IMG/VR virus record: IMGVR_UViG_3300020465_000051
Span: 1 to 36,164 of that record
Reading direction: 5' to 3' (one strand)
Length of the DNA: 36,164 nucleotides
DNA from: a virus
This document shows, one piece after another, positions 16,762-22,593 of this stretch; the first letter of the stretch is position 1; every line of letters begins with the position of its first letter. The position numbers and the translations under genes are program-made. The notes under the pieces were generated by a model, which did not search any database, was not told the origin of the DNA, and saw only the letters and a program-made list of their open reading frames with translations.

Positions 16762-17832
16762 ATGGCAGAATTAAATGTATTAGGAAGTATAACATCATCA
16801 CAGGGAATAAGTGCAAGTGGAGATCTTTTTTGTGATAATATATTTTTAGGGGGAGATGCCTCTACAATTCAATTTGGATATACAATAGACGATAATGGTA
16901 ATATAGAATTTAGTAAAAATATATTATATTATGATACAAATGATTTTTATATTTTTAATGGACAAACTCAATTATTTCATTTAAAAACAGAACCTAATCA
17001 GGAATTTTTAACTTTAGGAAACCAACAAGGAGGATTAACTGAGGTTGATTTAACTGTACATGGACTAATTACTGCAAATGCTTTAAATATACCTGGTTCA
17101 ACACTTTTTTTAGAAAAAGGAAATATAACAGCCTCAGGTGTAGTAAGTGCAAGTAAATTTGTAGGAGATGGAGCAGGAATAACAAATGTAACAGCAACCT
17201 CTACTCCTTCTCCAGGAACTTATTCAAGTTCATTACAAACATTAGGAAATATAACATCTTCAGGTAATATAAGTGCAAGTGGTGATTTAACTGTATTTGG
17301 TGAAGTAGTTCATTTAGAAGGGACAGATCCAAGATTAAAACTTAAAGCAAAAGGTGCTAATCATCCTGGAATTGAATGGCATGAAGATAGTACAAGAAAA
17401 TGGGTATTGTATAATGACCCAGATGAATCTGATAAAATTGTATTTAAAAACGATTCAACTGAACTTCTAAAACTAACACAAGGTGGTGAGTTACAAGTAA
17501 CAGAAGTTATTTCACATATAGGAGATACTAACACTAAAATAACATTTACTGATGACGACATAAATATTACAGTCGGTGGTGTTAATATGATCGACTTTAC
17601 TGAAGGTTCTAATGATGAAATAACTATTAATGAAGCAGCAGCGGACTTAGATGTCAGAATAGAAGGAGAAGATGATGCTAATTTATTATTTGTAGATGCA
17701 TCAACACCAGGTAGAGTTGGTATTGGAACAAATACACCAGGTGAAAAATTAGAAGTAATAGGAAATATAAGTGCAAGTGGAGATATACAATTTAATACTT
17801 TAACAGGAACAATAAATGGAGGAAAATTTTAA
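16762..17832 (+). CDS. Fiber protein with GIGTNTP motif and INGG tail
   Basis: 356 residues, starting two bases after the previous stop. It contains QGISASGD near the start, one VVSASKFVGDGAGITNVTA segment (the FxGDGxGITN motif common in phage fibers), a GNISASGDLTVFGEVVHLEG segment, a HIGDTNTKITFTDDDINITV module shared with three other genes, and RVGIGTNTPGEKLEVIGN near residue 328. That last motif normally precedes a peptidase S74 chaperone in many phage fibers, but here the protein stops about 25 residues later with TINGGKF. It may end naturally or be a shortened form. Confidence 0.75.
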   Translation: MAELNVLGSITSSQGISASGDLFCDNIFLGGDASTIQFGYTIDDNGNIEFSKNILYYDTNDFYIFNGQTQLFHLKTEPNQEFLTLGNQQGGLTEVDLTVHGLITANALNIPGSTLFLEKGNITASGVVSASKFVGDGAGITNVTATSTPSPGTYSSSLQTLGNITSSGNISASGDLTVFGEVVHLEGTDPRLKLKAKGANHPGIEWHEDSTRKWVLYNDPDESDKIVFKNDSTELLKLTQGGELQVTEVISHIGDTNTKITFTDDDINITVGGVNMIDFTEGSNDEITINEAAADLDVRIEGEDDANLLFVDASTPGRVGIGTNTPGEKLEVIGNISASGDIQFNTLTGTINGGKF

Positions 17833-17844
17833 TATGGTTTTTAA

Positions 17845-17863
17845 TTTTACTATATATGTATAT
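17845..17863 (+). promoter_or_regulatory. Shared element TTTTAC-T-ATATATGTATAT, possible second promoter class
   Basis: TTTTAC (17845-17850), T, then ATATATGTATAT (17852-17863) ends 31 bases before the ATG at 17895. An almost identical element lies at 21513-21530, 28 bases before another start. This gap has no TATTTATA octamer. Function is inferred. Confidence 0.4.
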
Positions 17864-17894
17864 AAGAATAAATAATAATATAAATTAATAAGTT

Positions 17895-18155
17895 ATGGCA
17901 ATAAAACAACCATCAAAACTCACTCAACAAGAAATAGATTCTCTTAATAAATTACAACAAAGTAATCAACAAATAACTTTTCAATTTGGTCAACTTTCTT
18001 TAGAAAAACTTAGATTAGAAGAACAAGAAAGAATATTAAAAAATAGTATTGAAAACTTAAAAAAAGAAGAATTAAAGTTAGCTCAAGAACTTACAAATAA
18101 GTACGGAAAAGGAAGCGTAAATACAGAAACAGGAGAGTTTACACCTGTAGAGTAA
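17895..18155 (+). CDS. Small coiled-coil protein of unknown function
   Basis: 86 residues (MAIKQPSKLTQQEIDSLNKL...). Residues 10-70 are Gln/Glu/Lys/Leu-rich with heptad-like leucines, a strong coiled-coil or long helix, followed by the short ending KYGKGSVNTETGEFTPVE. I believe similar small proteins are widespread in marine T4-like phages, but I know no function. Its place just before the sheath gene and behind its own type of upstream element suggests a regulator or an assembly factor rather than an enzyme. Confidence 0.65.
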   Translation: MAIKQPSKLTQQEIDSLNKLQQSNQQITFQFGQLSLEKLRLEEQERILKNSIENLKKEELKLAQELTNKYGKGSVNTETGEFTPVE

Positions 18156-18174
18156 TTCTTATAATTATTTTTTA

Positions 18175-18182
18175 TATTTATG
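18175..18182 (+). promoter_or_regulatory. Promoter-like variant octamer upstream of a hairpin
   Basis: TATTTATG in TTTATATTTATGGG, one base off the family octamer, directly followed by the hairpin at 18183-18206. If active, it would start a very short transcript ending at or reading through the hairpin. Confidence 0.3.
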
Positions 18183-18206
18183 GGCGATTAGATTTTTTTA
18201 ATCGCC
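18183..18206 (+). terminator. Hairpin between coiled-coil gene and sheath gene
   Basis: GGCGATTA (18183-18190) pairs perfectly with TAATCGCC (18199-18206) around an eight-base T-rich loop. No strong T-run follows, so it is either a weak terminator for the upstream genes or an RNA-stability element. Confidence 0.45.
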
Positions 18207-18238
18207 TAACTTAGTTTTAGGTTTATAACTCCTTTTCA

Positions 18239-18246
18239 TATTTATA
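18239..18246 (+). promoter_or_regulatory. Putative late promoter octamer before tail sheath gene
   Basis: TATTTATA in TTTTCATATTTATATAC. It lies 40 bases before the ATG at 18287, the longest distance of the set, giving the abundant sheath protein a longer leader than other genes. Confidence 0.6.
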
Positions 18247-18286
18247 TACGAACAGGCATATTTAATATACAAAATAAATTTTTAAG

Positions 18287-20929
18287 ATGGCAGAACAAAT
18301 AATTTCACCAGGTGTATTTACCCGAGAAAATGATCAAACATTTTTACCCCAAGGAGTAGGACAAATTGGAGCAGCAGTAATTGGACCTACAAAACAAGGA
18401 CCAGCTTTTGTTCCTACAGTAGTAAGAAGCTTTGCTGAATATCAAAGGATATTTGGTCCCCAATATGCAGGATCATTTGTACCTCAAACAGTAAGAGAAT
18501 ATCTAAGAAGTGCAGGATCAGTAACAGTATGTAGAGTACTAGCAGGAGGAGGATATGATTATACTACTTCTAATAGATTCTTTTGTTTACTTGCAAGTTC
18601 ATCAGCAAATGATACATCTACAGAAACAGCACAAAAACTTAGAACAGGAGATCATCCAACAACTTTATTAACCGTATTATTACCTTCAAAAGCAACTTCT
18701 ACACCAGATTTAGGAGCAGGTTCAGACATAGCTCACAATACATTAACTCCAGATTCTACTTTAGGTACTGGTAGTTTATTATCTGATTTCCGTTTAAGAT
18801 TAAGAGATACAGCAAATAGTACTATAACTTCTACTGAACTAGCTTTAAGTATGAATCCAGTTCATGATAATTATGTAGAAAAAGTATTAGGAACTAATCC
18901 TGAAAATAGTATAACATCAGTAACTGATTATGCAGGTACTCCTGCTTTTGTATATGTTAATTTTAAAAATCTTACTAAAAGAGTATTAGCATCAGGTAGA
19001 GGTGAATTGGGAGGATATGGTTCTACAAACCCAGAAAATGTAGGAGCAGAATCTGTAGACAAATTAGGAGGTCTTAGTTCAGGATCTAAATTAATATCAG
19101 CTTCTAATGTAAGCACAGTATCTTTTAATGGAATAGGAAATACAGAAGGATATAGTCAAGCAACAACTCCATGGGTAGAATCTCAATTTTTAGGAGGTGT
19201 AGGATCTAATATAGGAACAACAAAGAAATTATTTAGATTTCATACATTAGCTCATGGAAGTGATTTAAATAAAAAATATAAAATAAGTATAGCTAATTTA
19301 AGAGAACCAGCAGATATTGATGGTGAAGAACAATATTCAACTTTTTCAGTAATATTAAGATCATACGGTGATAAAGATACTACACCACTTATTGTTGATC
19401 AATTTCCTAATGTAGATCTAAACCCAGAAAGTTCAAGATATATTGCTAGAGTAATTGGAGATAGACATCCATTATATAATGATACTTTAGAAAAAATAGA
19501 AATGTTAGGTGATTATCCTAATATATCAACTCATGTTAGAGTAGAAGTAGCAGACACAGTTAAAGCAAAAGCACTTTCACCTAAATTATCTCCTAAAGCA
19601 TTTGCAGCAGTATATAACCCAATTCCAACTTCTTCTTTAAGTACAGCTATAAGAGGTAAAGCAAAATTAATATTCCCTTCAGCATCATATGAAGGAACAC
19701 AAACAATAGGTGGAGTTTATAATGAAAGATGTTATTTAGGATGGCAATTTGAAGATAAAGAATCAGATAATAAAAATTTCCACTTACCATTACCAACTGC
19801 TTTAGAATCAAATGTATCAGGTAAATTTAGTGTTGAAAATTTCTTTGGCCATGCAGATTCAGGATTATGGACAGGTTCATTAAGTGCTTCACTTGATGTA
19901 ACAGGAACAAATGGTCCAACAAATTCTCAGTTAAAATTTTCAATTCCTTTCCAAGGAGGTGATGATGGTATAAGACCTGATATTCCTATTAGAGTAGGAA
20001 ATGAAAGCACTTTAAGTACTGCTTATTTAAATAAAACTAATTTATTTGGGTTTAATGTAAGCTCTACATCAGCTGCAGGATATAAAGGATATAAAAAAGC
20101 AATAGATTTATTATCTAATCAAGACCAATATGATATCAATATGTTAGCATTACCTGGTGTAATTCACTCGTTACATTCAAGTATAACTAATAGAGCGATT
20201 GATATGGTGGAAGGAAGAGGAGATGCGTTTTATGTCATGGATTTAGACTTATATAACGTTAGTGTAAACACGGCAATTCAAAGTGTTAGTGGATTAGATA
20301 CAAATTATGCTGCTGTATATTACCCGTGGGTAAAAGTATTAGATACAAGTAGAAATGTACCAGTATTAGTCCCACCATCAGTAATAGTACCAGGAGCAAT
20401 AGCTGCTTCAGATAGAATAGCTGCTGAATGGTTTGCACCTGCAGGTTTAAATAGAGGAGTTTTAGGAAATGTAAGAGAAGCTAAAACACAATTAACTCAA
20501 GCAGAAAGAGATAAATTATATGATGAAAAAATTAATCCAATAGCAACATTCCCTCAAACAGGAGTTTGTATTTGGGGTCAGAAAACGTTACAAGAAAGAG
20601 CAACTGCTCTTGATAGAATTAATGTTAGAAGATTATTAATTACTCTTAAGAAATTTATAGCAAGTTCTACAAGATATTTAGTATTTGAACAAAATACACA
20701 AGCAACAAGAAATAGATTTTTAAATATAGTAAATCCATATTTAGAAACAGTACAACAACAACAAGGATTATTTGCATTTAGAGTTCAAATGGATGAAAGT
20801 AATAATACACCAGATGTTATTGATAGAAATCAATTAGTAGGTGCTATTTTCTTACAACCAGCAAGAACTGCAGAATTTATAATCCTAGACTTTAACATTT
20901 TACCAACAGGAGCAACATTTCCTTCATAA
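18287..20929 (+). CDS. 18: Contractile tail sheath protein, T4 gp18-like
   Basis: 880 residues (T4 gp18 is 659). The start ISPGVFTRENDQTFLPQGVG, followed by AAVIGPTKQGPAFVPTVVRS and FAEYQRIFG, is the classical N-terminal signature of phage sheath proteins. The C-terminal about 130 residues (INVRRLLITLKKFIASSTRY, NTQATRNRFLNIVNPYLETV, and a final VGAIFLQPARTAEFIILDFN) match the conserved sheath C-terminal domain that makes the inter-subunit mesh. The extra length lies in the middle (about residues 100-600), a typical place for surface-exposed inserts. The tail tube gene follows, as in T4. It should polymerise around the tube and contract at infection. Confidence 0.97.
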   Translation: MAEQIISPGVFTRENDQTFLPQGVGQIGAAVIGPTKQGPAFVPTVVRSFAEYQRIFGPQYAGSFVPQTVREYLRSAGSVTVCRVLAGGGYDYTTSNRFFCLLASSSANDTSTETAQKLRTGDHPTTLLTVLLPSKATSTPDLGAGSDIAHNTLTPDSTLGTGSLLSDFRLRLRDTANSTITSTELALSMNPVHDNYVEKVLGTNPENSITSVTDYAGTPAFVYVNFKNLTKRVLASGRGELGGYGSTNPENVGAESVDKLGGLSSGSKLISASNVSTVSFNGIGNTEGYSQATTPWVESQFLGGVGSNIGTTKKLFRFHTLAHGSDLNKKYKISIANLREPADIDGEEQYSTFSVILRSYGDKDTTPLIVDQFPNVDLNPESSRYIARVIGDRHPLYNDTLEKIEMLGDYPNISTHVRVEVADTVKAKALSPKLSPKAFAAVYNPIPTSSLSTAIRGKAKLIFPSASYEGTQTIGGVYNERCYLGWQFEDKESDNKNFHLPLPTALESNVSGKFSVENFFGHADSGLWTGSLSASLDVTGTNGPTNSQLKFSIPFQGGDDGIRPDIPIRVGNESTLSTAYLNKTNLFGFNVSSTSAAGYKGYKKAIDLLSNQDQYDINMLALPGVIHSLHSSITNRAIDMVEGRGDAFYVMDLDLYNVSVNTAIQSVSGLDTNYAAVYYPWVKVLDTSRNVPVLVPPSVIVPGAIAASDRIAAEWFAPAGLNRGVLGNVREAKTQLTQAERDKLYDEKINPIATFPQTGVCIWGQKTLQERATALDRINVRRLLITLKKFIASSTRYLVFEQNTQATRNRFLNIVNPYLETVQQQQGLFAFRVQMDESNNTPDVIDRNQLVGAIFLQPARTAEFIILDFNILPTGATFPS

Positions 20930-20945
20930 AAGTTAAAAAAGTTTA

Positions 20946-20953
20946 TATTTATA
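20946..20953 (+). promoter_or_regulatory. Putative late promoter octamer before tail tube gene
   Basis: TATTTATA in TTTATATTTATAAATG, 26 bases before the ATG at 20980. It would allow separate strong expression of the abundant tube protein. Confidence 0.6.
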
Positions 20954-20979
20954 AATGAAATAATAAAAGAAAATAAAAG

Positions 20980-21465
20980 ATGGCAATTCTCAATACAAAT
21001 GAAATGATGTTTACAGCATTTGAACCTAAACTACAAAATAGGTTTATAATGTTTATAGATGGAATCCCAGCATACCTTATCAAAAAAATAGCTCGTCCAA
21101 ATATTACATTTGGAGAAGTAGTTCTTGATCATATTAATGTGAAAAGAAAAATTAAAGGTAAAGCTAATTGGGAAAACATAACATGTGAATTATATGATCC
21201 AGTAACTCCATCAGGAGCACAAGCAGTAATGGAATGGGTTAGATTATCACATGAATCAGTAACAGGTAGAGATGGTTATAGTGATTTTTATAAAAAAGAC
21301 GTTAGAATCAATACTTTAGGACCTGTAGGTGATGTTGTTGAAGAATGGATTTTAAAAGGAGCTTATTGTCAAAATGCTAATTTTGGTGATATGGATTGGA
21401 CTTCAGATACTCCAACTTCAATATCAATGACTATAGTAATGGATTATGCTATTTTAAATTATTAA
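20980..21465 (+). CDS. 19: Tail tube protein, T4 gp19-like
   Basis: 161 residues, almost the same as T4 gp19 (163). The core contains LQNRFIMFIDGIPAYLIKKI, RPNITFGEVVLDHINVKRKI and NITCELYDPVTPSGAQAVME, followed by WVR.SHE, and the C-terminal half ends with a WTSDTPTSISMTIVMDYAIL segment typical of T4-type tube proteins. It forms stacked hexameric rings inside the sheath through which DNA passes. It follows the sheath gene directly, with its own upstream octamer and a strong terminator after it. Confidence 0.95.
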   Translation: MAILNTNEMMFTAFEPKLQNRFIMFIDGIPAYLIKKIARPNITFGEVVLDHINVKRKIKGKANWENITCELYDPVTPSGAQAVMEWVRLSHESVTGRDGYSDFYKKDVRINTLGPVGDVVEEWILKGAYCQNANFGDMDWTSDTPTSISMTIVMDYAILNY

Positions 21466-21482
21466 TATTATATATTTTACTT

Positions 21483-21511
21483 AAAGAGGTGCTATTTTTA
21501 GCACCTTTTTT
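21483..21511 (+). terminator. Intrinsic terminator after tail tube gene
   Basis: GGTGCTA (21488-21494) pairs with TAGCACC (21499-21505) around a TTTT loop and is followed by six T. Flanking A and T bases extend the stem. This is a classical bidirectional-looking Rho-independent terminator that closes the sheath-tube unit. Confidence 0.85.
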
Positions 21512-21512
21512 A

Positions 21513-21530
21513 TTTTACATATATGTATAT
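21513..21530 (+). promoter_or_regulatory. Shared element TTTTAC-ATATATGTATAT, possible second promoter class
   Basis: TTTTAC (21513-21518) directly followed by ATATATGTATAT (21519-21530), ending 28 bases before the ATG at 21559. It is nearly identical to 17845-17863, and this gap likewise has no TATTTATA octamer. Confidence 0.4.
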
Positions 21531-21558
21531 CTGAACTAGTTTTAAAAAATATAACGTT

Positions 21559-22305
21559 ATGGAAAATAAACAACAATTCCCGACTGAAGAAGTCACTTTA
21601 CCCTCAAAAGGCTTATTATATTCTAAAGATAGTCCCTTAAAAAAAGGAACAATAGAAATGAAATATATGACAGCTCGTGAGGAAGATATTCTTACGAATC
21701 AAAATTTTATAAAAAATGGTACAGTAATTGATAAATTATTAGAATCTCTTATTGTTAGTAAAATTGATTATAATGATTTAATACTTGGTGATAAAAATGC
21801 AATATTAATTGCAGCTCGTATTTTAGGTTATGGTAGTGATTATACTTTTGAATATAATGGAGAAGAACATACAGTAGATCTTACAACTATTGAAGATAAA
21901 TTTTTAGATAAATCTTTAGTTAAAGATGGAAAAAATGAATTTTCTTTTACTTTACCTACATCTAAAACATCAGTTACTTTTAAATTTTTAACACATAAAG
22001 ATGAAATAGCTATTTCTAATGAATTAAAAGGACTACAAAAAATTAATAAAAATAATGTCCCTAATAATACTACAAGATTAAAACATATAATTACATCAGT
22101 AAATGGTAATTATGAAACAAAAAATGTTAGAGAATTTGTAGATAATAATTTATTAGCTAGAGATGCAAGAGCTTTAAGAAAATACATAAGTAATATACAA
22201 CCAGATGTTAAATTAGTATATGAAAATGAAAAACCAAACGGAGAAGTTACAGAAATCGCAATACCAATTGGAGTAGGCTTTTTTTGGCCTGACGCCGGCG
22301 TATAG
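21559..22305 (+). CDS. Baseplate/tail-assembly chaperone, T4 gp26-type, upstream frame
   Basis: 248 residues. It resembles the T4 base plate protein family (gp26-type): EEVTLPSKGLLYSKDSPLKK, a EMKYMTAREEDILTNQNFIK segment, VIDKLLESLI, DLILGDKNAILIAARILGYG and a late IPIGVGFFWPDAGV. In its position between the tail tube and the tape measure it probably acts as an assembly chaperone or hub component. The frame ends with TAG at 22303-22305, but an open frame in the +1 phase starts at 22277 and continues with well-formed protein sequence to 22534. A heptamer of T at 22279-22285 and a stop preceded by a palindrome lie in the overlap. The full product is probably made by frameshifting. Confidence 0.75.
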   Translation: MENKQQFPTEEVTLPSKGLLYSKDSPLKKGTIEMKYMTAREEDILTNQNFIKNGTVIDKLLESLIVSKIDYNDLILGDKNAILIAARILGYGSDYTFEYNGEEHTVDLTTIEDKFLDKSLVKDGKNEFSFTLPTSKTSVTFKFLTHKDEIAISNELKGLQKINKNNVPNNTTRLKHIITSVNGNYETKNVREFVDNNLLARDARALRKYISNIQPDVKLVYENEKPNGEVTEIAIPIGVGFFWPDAGV

Positions 22306-22534
22306 GACATCATTATTTGCCCAGATCCACGATCTAGTGTACCATGGCGGCGGTGGTTTTCAACACTCAGAGGTTTATAATATGCCCGTTTGGTTAAGAT
22401 TGTTTCATATTCAAAAAATTAATGAACATACCAAAGAAAAAAATAAAGAAATAGAAAAGGCACAAAAAGGTTCTTCAAATAGTGGAAATATATCCAGACC
22501 TAATATAAATCCTTCTTCTACTTATAATTTTTAA
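22277..22534 (+). CDS. Frameshift extension of the gp26-type gene (+1 frame), no own start
   Basis: The frame is open from 22277, just after an in-frame TAG at 22274-22276, and it overlaps the upstream gene by 29 bases. It reads YRTSLFAQIHDLVYHGGGGF, then QHSEVYNMPVWLRLFHIQKI, then a Lys/Glu-rich tail. There is no ATG before 22382. The only earlier start-type codon, GTG at 22337, falls inside the smooth DLVYHGGGGF segment, so an independent start is unlikely. The pattern (aromatic/Gly stretch, MPVWLR, charged helix) looks like the C-terminal part of a tail chaperone, and the place just before the tape measure is where lambda G/GT-type frameshifts occur. Codons in 22286-22380 are unusually GC-rich compared with the rest of the window. 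Confidence 0.65.
   Translation, partial: AFFGLTPAYRTSLFAQIHDLVYHGGGGFQHSEVYNMPVWLRLFHIQKINEHTKEKNKEIEKAQKGSSNSGNISRPNINPSSTYNF
22292..22301. repeat. Perfect 10-base palindrome next to the frameshift stop
   Basis: ACGCCGGCGT equals its own reverse complement and sits one base before the TAG at 22303-22305. A second inverted repeat, AGATC-CAC-GATCT, lies at 22323-22335. Either could form RNA structure that affects the ribosome in the overlap; this is inference. Confidence 0.5.
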
Positions 22535-22566
22535 TAAGGATATTGTGAGATATCCTTATTTTTTTC
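22533..22566 (+). terminator. Intrinsic terminator after the frameshift gene
   Basis: AATAAGGATAT (22533-22543) pairs perfectly with ATATCCTTATT (22550-22560) around TGTGAG, followed by T. The stem begins inside the stop codon of the +1 frame, which supports 22534 as the true end of the upstream coding unit. Confidence 0.85.
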
Positions 22567-22567
22567 A

Positions 22568-22575
22568 TATTTATA
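22568..22575 (+). promoter_or_regulatory. Putative late promoter octamer before tape measure gene
   Basis: TATTTATA in TTTTTCATATTTATAAC, directly after the terminator and 18 bases before the ATG at 22594. Its context is almost identical to that at 3466-3481. Confidence 0.65.
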
Positions 22576-22593
22576 ACAAAACAATAAAATATA

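Noticed and set aside
16481-16816. 111-codon minus-strand open frame bridging two genes
   Set aside because: It overlaps two well-supported + genes that are one base apart, with no promoter or leader of its own.
2300-17790. CRISPR-like direct repeats (ATAAGTGCAAGTGG)
   Set aside because: Spacing is irregular, the copies are in frame and encode ISASG in fiber shafts, and there are no spacers or cas genes.
1-17832. Diversity-generating retroelement acting on fiber tips
   Set aside because: No reverse transcriptase, no template repeat and no A-biased variable repeat seen in the window; it could lie elsewhere but nothing here supports it.
22337-22534. An independent 65-codon gene starting at GTG 22337
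   Set aside because: The GTG is the Val in a smooth LVYHGGGGF stretch that is open and protein-like upstream to 22277; a frameshift extension explains it better.
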